Source: Gracilaria vermiculophylla
Taxonomy: Eukaryota; Rhodophyta; Florideophyceae; Gracilariales; Gracilariaceae
Assembly: GCA_019155205.2 (NCBI GenBank)
Contig: JAHNZQ020000181.1
Span: forward strand, 3,149,218-3,213,217
Direction of reading: 5' to 3'
Length of the DNA: 64,000 nt
The translations under genes were made by a program, and so were the position numbers. Below the pieces are notes generated by a model. The model was given only the letters and a program-made list of their open reading frames with translations, did not search any database and was not told the origin of the DNA. Positions 23,436 to 35,318 of the stretch are shown here, piece by piece (position 1 is the stretch's first letter; every line of letters begins with the position of its first letter).

Positions 23436-23812
23436 GTACTCTATTCCTTCAGTAACTCCGCTACGGTGATGGGCAGCACTTCTTTCTGCTCCTCAACAAG
23501 AGCCATCACCTCAGGAAGCCTACTGTACTTTCCTCCAGATTCACAGCAATCCAAGCATTCTTCATCGGATCCTTCTTTCCCATCGGCGTTCTGGATGACC
23601 AGACACGGGATGGTGTCCTCGAAAGGTATTTTGTCTTCGCCCTCGTTGGAGATTCGCTGGAACGCGTCCGCTGCCTGGTGTTTTATGCCAGGATGGTGGA
23701 CGATGTCAAACGTGAACTACAGGAGGCGTAGCCTCCTCCTTTTCCTGCGGCCGGAAGCATCCTTCAAAGATAGCATCCATTTCAGTGGTGCACTGTCCGT
23801 CCTCAGGGTGAA

Positions 23813-25588
23813 TCATGCGCCTTCCAGGTTTGGGCGTAAAAGCAAAACCGCCCAGACGATGGCGGGAAATTCGCGCTCCGAGGTGGAATATTTCCGTTCT
23901 GTAGGTGTGGGACTGCGACTCCAGTATCCGATGGGTTCAAGTCTGCCTTCAGGTTGCTCCTGTGGGAAGGCACATCCGACCTGGCATTTGCAGGCGTCAG
24001 TGTCCAGCACCATGCGACCGTGCCGCTTCGAAAGTACCGAGATTGGTGGCTCTATTAGTCTCCTCTTCAGCATGTTAAAGGCTTCAAACTCCTCTTCCGT
24101 CCAGATAGCCAATTGCGTCGGCTTGTAGTTCTCCAAGCGGCGGTTTAACGGCACCGCGTTATACTGGGAGAAGTTCGGGACAAACCTCCGAAACAAATTA
24201 CATAAACGCAGGAAGGGGCGGAGCTCCGTCTGGTTTAGGGGAGGTTGAGCCTCCTTGATGGCGTCCTGAGTTTCTGTGGAAACCTATAGGCGGCCTAGGA
24301 GCACAACGTGCCCCTAAGAGTCCACCAAAGACTTGAAAAAGAAACATTTCTCCAGCTTTAAGGTAGGTCCAGCATCCTTCAGAAGTTTGAGCGCGTGCCT
24401 CACATGTATGAAGTGCTCCTCCACGCTGCAAGAGTATATAATGAAATCATCATTATACACCAAGGCGTACTGCCACTTCACCCTTAACAGTATTATGTCT
24501 ACCGCTCGTTTGAACGTAGCGGGTGCATTCTTCAATCCAAATGGCATCCTTATAAATCTGAAGATCCCGCAGTGCGAGGAAAACGTTGTCTTATCCTTAT
24601 CGGAATTTTCCATGTCAATCTGCCAGTAGCCGCTGTTGGCATCCAGCGTGGAGAAGGCGGACGAATCATCTAAGGGGTTGATACATTCATCCATACGGGG
24701 TAATGGGTACAAATCACGTACCGTCACCTCGTTGAGGCGTCTATAGTCAATACACAACCTCAAATAGCCATCTTTTTTCTTCTAAAACACGACTAGGGAG
24801 GCCCATTTTGATTTGAAAGGCTCAAGAACGACCTTCTTCAGTATCCGGTGGACCTCATCGCGTTCGAAATCGTGCGCATAGGGTTCGGGCCTCCACAGGA
24901 GTTGGTGTACCGGTTTCGCAGTAGATGTGAGCTCGATCCTGTGTACGGAAAGGCTGAACTGACCCAGTCGAGCAGAACACAAATCCCCAAAGTCGGATAG
25001 CATCTTCACGATCCTATAGCGATACCTTTCGAAACCTTCTCCAATTTGGAGCTTCTTCTGCCAGGTGGCAGGATCCTCTTGCTCTGGAGCCGTTGAAGTC
25101 GCTTCCGCCTCCATGGTGGCGATTGAATAGCGGTACGAAAGGTCTTCCACACGAGGAAAATGAGGCTGTCCTGCAGGGGCGGGTAGTGCGAGTCCGACGA
25201 CAGTTCCTTTCTGGAGCCGTAACGACGACACCTTCAAGTTGGACACCACAACCCTGAAGAGAATGACAGGTATTACTTCCATAGCACCGTTCGCCATCAT
25301 AAAGTGCTGCTTCATCGTCAGGTTTGGAGTCCCCTGTAGAAACGAAAGGCCAGATGCAGAGGTCTGCACCCGAACTTCGGCCTGACTACTCGCGGGTATT
25401 TCGATGCTCTTCAGCACCCGAAGCTTATTTGACTGCGTCTCTTCTGGAAGATTACCCTTGTTACGCGGGGTGGCGTTCGGTCGTGGAGATATGGACATGA
25501 TACCTACAGGGGCGGCGTCGTGAAACGCGACCTTCCGCAGGCGTGGGTAGAGTGCATGTACATACCCATCTACAAAGGAAGTGCCCAA
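23813..25588 (-). pseudogene. Reverse transcriptase and RNase H of the full-length element
   Basis: One reading frame runs through the region with a few in-frame stops. It contains the RT entry region (EVHRILKKVVLEPFKSKWAS), then LCIDYRRLNEVTVRDLYPL, FSTLDANSGYWQID and FIRMPFGLKNAPATFKRAVD. The catalytic motif ALVYNDDFIIYS has codons YNDD at 24446-24457. RNase H follows with MVLDTDACKCQVGCAF and SRSPTPTERKYSTSEREFPA. RT and RNase H order, and the adjoining protease upstream and integrase downstream, are standard for Ty3/gypsy. Stops lie between the open segments at about 24780-24764 and 24313-24197. RT motifs are intact, so decay is mostly by nonsense changes. Confidence 0.9.
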
Positions 25589-25684
25589 TATGTATTATGC
25601 GGCCGAGTCGGTCGCCACGAGGAACCACACTTCCACCTGTAAGGGGCCAAACCAGAGATACAGGGGTATCGCTCCGAGGATGTT

Positions 25685-26011
25685 TCATGCTCGACGCGAC
25701 GCATCGTGAACCGTAGGGAGCTTGCCAGTCCTCAAGGAGCCGAGAGCAGACCGCAGGAGCACTTCGGCGTGCACCAGATTGAGGCCAGCTCCGGTATCAA
25801 GGATAGCGAGCACCATGATGGCGGGGAGCTGGGAACATCCTACGGAGGCGAACACTTTGTAATTCTCACGGCGGAGCGTGCACACAGAATCTTCAAAGGG
25901 GTCGAATGGGTCCAACTGGAGTCGGGGGCCCGTCGATGCTGCGTCGATGGAGCAGACGGCTTCTCCCTTTTTTCCAAAGGCGACCTCCGTGGAGCTGAGG
26001 CTCGATGGCAA
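25685..26011 (-). pseudogene. Aspartic protease region of the full-length element
   Basis: The segment holds AILDTGAGLNLVHAEVL, a classic retropepsin active-site loop, with the DTG codons at 25790-25798. It is in the same frame as the RT segments but separated from them by stops at about 25590-25685. It would cleave the Gag-Pol polyprotein in an active element. Confidence 0.8.
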
Positions 26012-26079
26012 GGAGCCATGCGGAGCCTCTACGCGTGGCTCTGAGGGTTTTCCTGGTTGATGGTAGGCTGTATTCCAGT

Positions 26080-28340
26080 CTAGGACGGCTGCTGCGGTTG
26101 TGCATAGAGATGCGACTTGTAACTGTGCAACGCAAACGGTATGGATACAGGCACCTGCGTTGCTGGTGAAAGTGACAGTGGAACAGGCTGCACTCCCAGT
26201 TGTGCACGGTAACCGTAGATTCCTCGAGAGGAGCGGATGTCGCTATACGCGGTGTGATACCTTCCGCTCTCCGTTGGTGTGTCCTTCAGGTCCTGGAAAT
26301 TCTTCTCCCGTTCCTGCAGGATGGCGGTCTTCCTTGCCGGGGTGAGAGTCGCACAGTGTGCTGGCTCTCGAGCCAAGCAAGTCCTGCAAGGCGGTGGGTA
26401 GTCTCGAGGGTTTGCAAATCGGACACCCCTGAAAGATTTTGCAGAGGCGTACGAAGTGGGAGACGAGGGCGTCCTAGCCCTAGACGGTACTCCCTGAGAT
26501 GAGGCCTGTATGAGGGCAAGGGCCTCGTGCTCTCCCACGAGCGTGAGCTCGTTGATATCCCCTGAGGTGCTAGAGTCCTCCGTCAGGGCGGATGCACGAC
26601 GGTTTCTTGAGGCTGTTGGTTTGTTCGAAAGTAGAGCGTGGCTGCGACGAATAGCACGGCGGGTATCCCTATAGGATTCCGCGAAATGAGCTAGCTACTT
26701 GTAGGTGGTCTTTGGGTACGTTGTCAGGTGATTACGCACCCTAACTTGGATAGAGTGAAGGAGTACCTCGACAAATAACGACGTCAACGGCCGTTCGGAG
26801 TACACGTTCCCACACCGTAGGGCCTTCGTCCACAACTTCTGTGAGAACTCCGTCCCGGTCATTCCCTTGTTCTGCCTATAGGAGGTGACTTCAGCGTCAC
26901 CATCGGCTATCACCTCGTCCGTGGCGTACCTTTTGAGGAGGAAGTTCACTACCTCCAGGTACGTCGTCAAAATCCCTGTTCAAGGTCCATCCACAATGGT
27001 GCTCTCCCCCTTGAGACGCGGCTGCAACAGCGAGGGCGCTTGACCTGTGGGGTAGAACTGAAAGCATCATATGGCGGCACCTTCATGGAAACCATTGGTA
27101 TTACACGCGTAGCGAAAGCGTGTGAGAAACTTCAACAACGAGATGGGGTCTTTGCCTCAGAAGGAATGGTTCTTCATTTGAATATATATGCGGAGCTGGA
27201 TCTTCGTGAGTCGTTTAGTGACCGACGCCTCGTAAAGAGTAGAGCGATCATTCAACCTGTAGTGCCATAATCTACCAATTTGGTGAAGAGGTCGTTAAAC
27301 GGGACGACCTTCCTGACCCTTCTTCTCTTCTCCTTGGGAGGTATACTGTCCTCCAAGCTGGAGCTGTTCACGGATTCGGAGTATGATCTTCTCTCCGAAT
27401 CGGTGTCTCGCTTTCTTCATTTATCCCTCCATTTCTTTCGTCGTCTTTTTTTTAGGTGGTCTGGGCTACTGACCATACCCCCGTTATCGCGATCTACCTG
27501 AAGAGTATCCCGCCCTTCTCTCCTTTAGTCAATTTCTTCGCAACCGGAATCCTGTCCTCCTCCTCGGGGCGTCAGGTCTATACGGTGCAAAGCAAGATTC
27601 CTGAGGTGGTCCCATTTCCCAACGGCAGTATCCTTTCCTCCTCTGCCGTAGGGGGTGGCAGTATTCTGTCCTTCTCTGCCCGGGCTCACCTTAAGTGTTG
27701 ATAGAGGGAACCTCTCCTGTACGGAAGAATAACTTTGAAACGCCGCTGCAGGGAGCAGCTGCGCAGTTTGGGAACGAAACCTCGCACCAATAAAATCTGA
27801 GATAACCTATAGCGAGAGGTCGAAATCCAGCAAAACATTCACAGCACGATGAGCACTCTCCGTTGCGATTTACTCCACAAAGACGTAGTGGCGCGCTTGG
27901 AAGTGAGCTTCAACACCTGCAGGTATTCTTTCGACTAGCTCTTGTGAGAGCCAATCCGTAAGGCGCGAGGCCAGTGACTCCAGGAGGGAGTTAGCCTCCG
28001 GGTGTTCCCGTCCCTGCAGCTCCTGTGGTGGTGGCTCCGATGCCGTGTGTGGTTCTTCAACCTCCACATCGGCATTCACTAGAGGTGTCGCGAGGGATTC
28101 CGCTTGCCTCCGATCGTTTATTCTCCTAAGGCGATTCCTGAAACGCTCTATAGAGGAGCCAGGATTCCGAAGGAGCCTTTCAAGGTCCTCCAGTCAGGCG
28201 GCCATCTCCTGGGGAGCGCTGCGCGTGCTGTTCCCACCAACGGATTTGGATGCTTGAGGATCCTGTAGGGGGGTTTCCAATGGGGGCTCTGAGGGGTCCA
28301 TAGCGGAGTAGGTAGGGGGTGATTTTTTTCCACTTCCAAA
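26080..28340 (-). pseudogene. gag region of the full-length element
   Basis: Open segments on the minus strand, in more than one frame, lie in the gag position. 26970-26695 resembles a gypsy capsid C-terminal part (YLEVVNFLLKRYATDEVIAD, then GMTGTEFSQKLWTKALRCG). A basic segment at 26538-26080 contains CRTCLAREPAHC, possibly a degenerate zinc motif. 28079-27870 is an acidic N-terminal piece. No start codon is convincing. The region carries several stops and frame changes. Confidence 0.6.
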
Positions 28341-28440
28341 ATACCTTAAGGAAGAATTCCACTGTTGGCTTCCGATTGTTGCAAACTAGAAACACAGTTC
28401 TGCTGCGACTTTTGCGAATACTTTAGGAAGCTGACCTTTA

Positions 28441-28454
28441 ACGTCCGGAGACCA
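28441..28454 (-). other. Primer-binding site of the full-length element
   Basis: The minus strand reads TGGTCTCCGGACGT two bases after the 5' LTR. The cognate tRNA 3' end would be ACGTCCGGAGACCA. The tRNA species was not identified. Confidence 0.6.
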
Positions 28455-28456
28455 GT

Positions 28457-29009
28457 TGTGGTACTTTCAGTTCTCCTTCCGAGGTAGTATAGCACAACGT
28501 CCGTTAGGATTTTTTGTTGACTCCAAAGGTGCGTGTTCCTAAAGGTGGTCTCCGGTATCCGCAGTCACAAGCCGGGGGAATTCTTAAAGGGGTTCCGCAA
28601 ACACCAAGCAGAGGGGGAGGTTCACTGGGCGGACAATGGTCCTACGGGCGCTGCTACGATGTGACCTGGGGATCGGCGGCTTAGAAACCTGAGTTGATCG
28701 ACGAGAGACTCCAACCAAAAAAGTAGACTAAGACTCAAGAGTGCTTCTCTTTACTTCCCCAGAGGTGGATCTCAACCGGCTGATTAAGTATCAAACCGTG
28801 AGCCTGACTCGGCAGGACTCACTACTGTAGTAATTGCCCGCACAAATTAACTAAAATAAATATAAATTCTACCATCCCTTAAGGATACTGTAGCGCACGC
28901 GGGCCCAGTTATGCACCACGTGGCTCACTTATTAAAATACAAGACCTCTTTAGGAATATCGCGCCATAAAGCCATACCACCCTTTTTCTTTAGGAGCCAC
29001 TGTACTACA
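28457..29009 (-). repeat. 5' LTR of the full-length element
   Basis: Runs from TGTGGTAC to TACTACA on the plus strand and is followed by the target duplication GAAAG (29010-29014). The conserved CCACGTGG site lies near 28918. Confidence 0.95.
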
Positions 29010-32000
29010 GAAAGAAGAATTCATACTTAACAGCATTATGAACTTATAAAACCATTGCAGACAGTTCAAGAATCCAGACATGAAAAGCTTTCCGTAATGA
29101 TATCATAATCCTACCTGTGCTTTATTCCTTAAATATGGGGTATGCTACTCTTGCTGGATAGTGTACCAAACACACTCCTTCCAAAAGATAGAGTTCGAAG
29201 CAAGTTCGAAAAGAGATCCACAATTACAAGGGGAATCTACTGACCTTTTAACCTTGAAAGCAAGTCTAGAACAACAATTGTCGCTGATGCTAGGAATGTT
29301 CTGGAAACAAACTCTTATGTATTTCGTGTACATACCTGCGTTTCCTTGCTGTCTTGGAGCACTCGGTAAAGACCTGCCCAATTGTTTGGCAGAACAGTTG
29401 ATTTTCGGGCCGTTGCAAACGGTATTCGGGGTTTCCATAACAGATTTATTTCAACTAGTAGTATTTAACTATATGAGGGATAGAAATATGCACCGGAATT
29501 TTATTTAAAAGACCGAAGACACCACACAATGGAAAATGTATTTCACTATTTGGACACGGTATTTGGCGTCATGAACCTCATTAACTAGAGGCCGTCCACC
29601 AACTAGCTTAGAACATATTTTTTTGCAGAATAGCCCGTTTAATAGGTGACTTAGTACAAGATTCTCAAAGGTTTCATTTTGTGCAGTAAAAAATATGCTT
29701 ACATCGAACCATCACCCCAGTTTTCTTATCATTACGGTTCAGCTAAGTGTAATGCTTATGAGATCAATAGTTCTCTTGTTGTATAAGAGATATTATTGCA
29801 CTGTAGAGGACAGTTCTTTGTAGACTGCAGGCATATCGGAGATATCGTTTTGTTACTTTGCGCAGTGAGCTCGTGGACGATTTTCGAAAATATATTCTAA
29901 ATCATTAATACTTTTTGTACTACTCGGGTTCCGTTTAAAGGCTTATAAAATGTACACTTTTACTAGAACCGAATCCTTTTGTGACTGTTATAATAGTGGA
30001 CTACAAGAAATGAAAAGATGTTATTTAATTCGTAAAAAACGGGATTTACAATATGCAAATTTTCTGAGAGAGGCCCTTGAATGAGCAGGGACTACTATAC
30101 GTGCTTCGTAAGAAACGGAAACGTTTTCTCTACGATCAAATAATTTCAAAGACTTTTATGCAAATAATATATTGTACGCGCCACTTCTTACTATATTAAA
30201 AAGAACTGCACTTTTTTTTTAAATATTTATGTTCTAGAGCATGAATTTCAGATCCTGTTATTGATATCGGTTGGAAAATTTTTAAATGCACAGCTTTAAC
30301 ATTCTAGACATGATATATTGTCCAACACGTAGTTATGGGACGCGTTTTACCCCACCTATCCTTGCACTACAAACATAACATTCCGGAAAGTACAAAACTG
30401 GATCTAAAAGCATGTTTTTGAAGTAGTATGTAACCACGTTTATGAGTTTTCATCTACTATAAAAGTATTTGATTAAAGCATGTTAGGTCTTTTCGGAGCT
30501 GGAATTTAAACTGGATTTTTCATGAATAAGGGCCGTGCTCTAATATTAAACAGCAGCTTTTTTTCTAATTTGCAGGACGAGATTCCAGGTGATCGTTGAT
30601 ATCAAAATGATAGTAGAGCACATGTACCACACAAAGCTCTTAGCCCTCTTAGTGGTGTCAACACTGATTAGGTGTCTCTTAACTCGTAAGACGTGAACCT
30701 TCCTTCTGCTTCCGAACGGAAAGCGTGTTGATTTATTGGACCTGCAACGCATTGAAGAAATTGTATGAGGGTTTATGCAAGAATAACATATGAGCAGGTT
30801 CGTTATGCAGATGTGCCCCGCCAAGTTAGAATATACTCAGCTGAAAAACCAAATTACTGTGCTTTTCTACGTTTTACGCTCTGATGACGTCAGCTGCTCT
30901 ACCTAGCTGAATCTAAGCAAGGTGACCCGTCGCGACACCTCAGAACTTTCCCACGTTTCCTTCTGGTTCTTCGAAGGGTTAAAGCTTTTCTGCCTCCAAG
31001 GGAAAGCAATGGCCTTTGATGTGGGATTATGTGGGATTATACGACAAAGGCTTCACAGGCACGAAGCCGCTGCCTGAGGCGCAGTTCAGATGAAGTGCAA
31101 TTCCAATCGTCGCGGAACAAGTGGCGTTTTAGACAATGACAGTTGCTTTTCGGATCACAGATGGACTTCAGCCTTACTATAAATAAATGCTTCCACTCTC
31201 TCTTTGAAAGAGAACACCGAAAAATACAATGCGGAATTATGCGCGTCTGGAGAACAACATGTGTTCAAAATTTTCAAAGATAACTCGTTTCAATAAGTTA
31301 CAGTTCATTATTCGAGTAAAACACATACCGAAAGCACACAAGGATGCACACCTCTCCTGACTGTAACTATGTTTGTACTAAAAACCAATCAACATCGCAT
31401 TTATGGAAAATAGGATAATTCACAGTTCAACATAGTAATTTCAACACCTGTTGGTTCTTCTTTATCAAAACAACAACAAATATTCTAGATATAGAACCAA
31501 TGTCACAATTTATGCAACAATGTTTTAAATATAAGCCGATTGTTTTACTCTCGTACTATTCATTTTCAAAATTTAGTGCAATTTATGTATCATGTTTTAC
31601 TGATCCTTATTGCTTAAAATGTGTCTCTAATAGGAAGAGCAAATTTTATTTTAAAAAATGTGATCCAGCTTTGCTCATAGTATGAGCTGCACTGCAGTGA
31701 AAGGGAACCACGGACATAGTCTCTTCTCAAGACATATCAGGCTCAAAACGATTGTCGATCTACGTCATGCAACTTATTATGACGATTTATATTTTTTCCT
31801 CATAAAAGAAATCTTTTTTTGGTGCAAAATGAAGCGCCAGTTCATTAGTCTACAATATTAAGGAAGCATTTTTTTTTGGACTAGAAATGAATGTCACCCA
31901 CACCAGATAAAGCGATTGACTTAATTGACAAAGCTGGCTCAGTTATATGCACAACTTCGTCACGAAAACAAATTGAAAATGTTTAAGATATATTGATTAT

Positions 32001-32911
32001 GATGATTATGGCCATCACAGGCCATTTTTTACAGTTTTAAATTTAAACACTATATTATAATTTACTAGAAAACTATTAATACCTGAACTACCGACGACGT
32101 ACTTTAGTACCCAAACGCATTGCCAAAGCGTTGGATTCGCATAATTTACTAAAACAACTACTGCAGAAGTCTAAAACAGATTTGAAAGTAAACGGTTGAC
32201 AACTTCAAAATGGGAGTTTATCTTGAATGTTTACAAAACTCGTTGCTGTAGTACAACGATACAGATCAATAAACGATGTCTTGCATTGTAACGCCAGTTG
32301 ATCGATACTTTTGAAACGAATTTTTCCCACATTTTGATGGATGTCAAAAAGCGGGTTTCTTATCCCGGCTTTCTGGTGCGTGTTCCAACGAGTTCAAATG
32401 AAACTCTAGGAAAGAGCCTGTCCAATAGGGAAATTTATCCCCGCCATGAATGTTTCATGGTGCTCTCAAAAACATTCTGCGTTGTCCATTCTCGCTGCAG
32501 GGTTTTTGTTTCTGCTCGGCATGAGTAACAACTCCATGTATTGGCCACGGTGAAGAGTAAATTTGTCAAAGGAGAACAGTCGAGACAGCTCGTGGCACAG
32601 ACACGCAACCAAACGAATCAGCATATGGTGCGAGATGTTACAGAACGGGGTGAAAAACCCCGTAGGTGAGTGTAATGTAGTATGTTGAATTTTTCTTTTT
32701 TCTGAATGGAATTCTGTTACAGATTTTCAGTTTCATTAGCATTCAAGTATTCGGAAAGGCGTCTTTGAGGTCATCTCTAAGTCTAATCCTGTAGCGGTCG
32801 TTCGAATACGGGGAACTTCCGAAAGGGTTTCTCACCATTTTATGAGATTCACCCTGTCGTACGTGGAGTACTATAAGTGAAACGCACCATCACCTCACAA
32901 TTCTTTCGAAG
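29010..32911. other. Gene-poor AT-rich stretch upstream of NVL
   Basis: About 3.9 kb with no supported gene. A stretch at 29145-29508 is open on both strands but has no recognisable domain and is ambiguous. A short tandem duplication TGTGGGATTAT x2 lies near 31020-31042. The last few hundred bases must include the NVL promoter. Confidence 0.45.
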
Positions 32912-35318
32912 ATGACTAAGAAAGGTGTAAGCAAAGAAAAAAGGGCTGTCTCAGCGCTGGTAGATGCTCTACAAACTGGTTTGTAAGTTGTTTATCCAAG
33001 TACTTGAAGAATTACAAACTGTGAATAATTCTACGGACTGACTTTTAATACAAAACATTTATGAAACTTTGCCGATCATCAGTTTGCATCAGGAGGACTT
33101 CGATCGAGCCTGTTTGATTCTTTCTCAGTCTATGCCAGATGCAGCCCGTCTTCCAGCACCAGCCTTGAGATTGCTGGCAAGAAACTCATTGCGACAAGCA
33201 TGGAGAATAGTCTCAACTCGGTCAAGTGAAAATTCTTTAACAACACCGCTGATGCAAATTCCGGATACTGATCAAAAACAACACCCTTTGGCCTCCGATG
33301 TTCCTGGCACTAATCAACCCGTCACCTCTAGTGATTTACTACCAGCGATCCGCCCCGAAACTCCAATCCATCCTGTATCACAGTCTTCGAAGAAGAGACG
33401 GCTTTCCCGACTTTCTCTTCACGGCTCTGAAGCGATGGATCCATTCCAGAAGACAAGTCATTCTTTTCAGATTTCACGTCCTTGTGAAAGATTTGAAGAC
33501 GTTGGCGGTATTTCATCCATTTTACAGAGTATCCGAGAACTAGTAGAATGGCCTCTTGCTCATGGTGCATTGTACAGCCATTTGGGTGTCAGTCCTCCTA
33601 AAGGCATTCTTCTCCATGGGCCTCCTGGTTGTGGCAAAACCATGGTAGCCAATGCAATAGCTGGAGAACTTGGAGTTTCCTTTTTCCGCATTTCTGGCCC
33701 GGAAATAGTTTCTGGAATGTCCGGAGAAAGTGAGAAAAAACTCCGAGATTTATTTGGTGAAGCACTTCGTGAGCAACCCAGTATTATATTTATTGACGAA
33801 ATTGATGCAATAGCTTCTAAAAGAGAAGGAGCGAGCAAAGATATGGAAAGACGGATTGTTTCTCAACTCCTGTCTTGTATTGATGGTCTATCTTCACGAA
33901 CCAAAAAGCACTCAACAGAATCAGCAAAAGTAAACATCCAACCACTAGACAAAGTGCAAGAAGACAAAAAATATTCGGATCCTGGAACGTTGGGCACTGT
34001 GCGAGAGAACTTATTCACTTCTGTTATAGTAATTGGAGCCACGAATAGACCAGAATCGTTAGAGCCTGCGTTACGACGCGCAGGTCGTTTTGATCGCGAA
34101 ATAGAAATAGGTGCTCCTGACGCCGAGGCCAGACTTGCTATTTTGCAAAAACTGTGCAGGAACATGCGCATCGAAAAGGATTGTAATCTCCAACTGATTG
34201 CAAAAGAAACTGCAGGATATGTTGGTGCTGACTTACATCTTCTAACGAGAGAAGCTGGCCTGGCATGCATGAGGCGTCTTGCTCAAAGATCTGAATCAAA
34301 ATCTTGGTTCCGGGAGAATATTATGCAGAAAGAACAATCAACTGTTACGGATGAGATACCCAAAGAGTTACTGGGGTGCAAAATTGAAACGTGTGATGTA
34401 CAAAAGGCATTGATGACTACACAACCTTCAGCTCTTAGGGAAGGATTTGCAACGAGACCTAATGTCTCATGGGCTGACATTGGCTCATTAGAGGAAGTGC
34501 GGAGTGAAATGATGATGGCCATTGTACAACCTATTAAGAGGCCTGAGTTGTTTATTTCTCTTGGTCTCAATGCCCCTGCTGGAGTTCTTCTATACGGGCC
34601 CCCTGGATGCGGGAAAACCTTGCTTGCAAAAGCCGTTGCCTCTGAAAGTGGTGCAAATTTTATTTCTGTGAAAGGGCCAGAGCTGTTAAGCAAATTTGTG
34701 GGAGACAGTGAACTGGCAGTGAGAAAAGTCTTTGCTCGAGCAAGATCTAGTTCTCCGTGTGTAATATTTTTTGATGAGCTGGATGCCCTTGCTCCTAGGC
34801 GTAGCAGTGGTGGGAGCAGCGATTCTTCAGGTGCCTCGGAAAGGGTTGTCAACATGCTTTTGACAGAAATGGATGGATTTCTTGAACGGAAACAGGTGTT
34901 CTTGATTGCTGCTACAAACCGTCCAGATATTATTGATCCAGCAATGCTGAGGCCAGGACGACTAGACAAATTGGTGTATGTTGCGCTTCCAGACGAAAAA
35001 GGACGAGCAAGTATTCTGAAAACGCTGCTTAAGAAAGTTAAGGTGTCGAGTTCTGTTGATGTTGAGTGGCTAGCAAAACATAAGTGCTGCGCAGGATATT
35101 CTGGAGCGGATTTACAAGCATTAATTCGAAGTGCCGGAGAAGCTGCATTGAAAGATGCTATGATAGAAGAGAGTGATTGTAATTTCATCCAAATTGAGCA
35201 AAAGCATTTCGAAGATGCTTTTCTAAAGGTGTTTCCGTCGGTATCACGTAGAGATGCCGAACGCTACAAGAAATTAGCACACCGCCTTCAAAATACTCGT
35301 GGGCATCTAGAAGATTAA
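32912..35318 (+). CDS. NVL: Nuclear VCP-like AAA+ ATPase (NVL/Rix7), two exons
   Basis: Double-AAA ATPase of the NVL/Rix7 group, which strips factors from pre-60S ribosomal particles in the nucleolus. The long exon (33083-35318) has no usable ATG near its 5' end. An upstream ATG at 32912 opens a 71-bp exon that joins it through a 100-bp intron, giving 768 residues. Walker A (GPPGCGKT) is at about residues 203-210 and 529-536. Walker B is at about 258 (IIFIDEIDAI) and 584 (VIFFDELDAL). Sensor/arginine-finger segments are ATNRPESLEPALRRAGRFDR and ATNRPDIIDPAMLRPGRLDK. NVL is preferred over CDC48 because it lacks the CDC48 N-domain and carries a linker with PSALREGFATRPNVSWADIG before D2. Both ATPase sites look intact. 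It stands alone among repeats, and its codons are more AT-rich than those of TAF1. Confidence 0.93.
32983..33082 (+). other. Intron of NVL
   Basis: The donor is GTAAGT after CTGGTTT and the acceptor is ATCATCAG, with a branch-like CTGAC about 40 bases upstream of it. Length is 100 bp, phase 2. Joining preserves the frame, and the first exon adds MTKKGVSKEKRAVSALVDAL at the N-terminus. Confidence 0.85.

Larger units (their letters stand above)
18829..29009 (-). mobile_element. Full-length Ty3/gypsy retrotransposon with an antisense accessory ORF
   Basis: A 10.2-kb element. Two LTRs of 553 bp lie in the same orientation and the whole is flanked by GAAAG at 18824-18828 and 29010-29014. The sense strand is minus: after the 5' LTR comes a TGG-starting primer site. 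Gag, protease, RT, RNase H and integrase follow, all on the minus strand. A purine tract precedes the 3' LTR. Between integrase and the 3' LTR, the plus strand carries a separate long ORF (19897-21972). The two LTRs differ at many positions, so the insertion is old. Stops in most domains show it is no longer autonomous. Internal GC content is clearly higher than in the flanks. Confidence 0.95.

Noticed and set aside
29145..29508. Stretch open on both strands beside the full-length retrotransposon
   Set aside because: Strand is ambiguous, the plus frame begins without ATG, and there is no domain.
34283..35188. Minus-strand open stretch of about 300 codons inside NVL
   Set aside because: Antisense to the D2 ATPase domain, with no motifs of its own.
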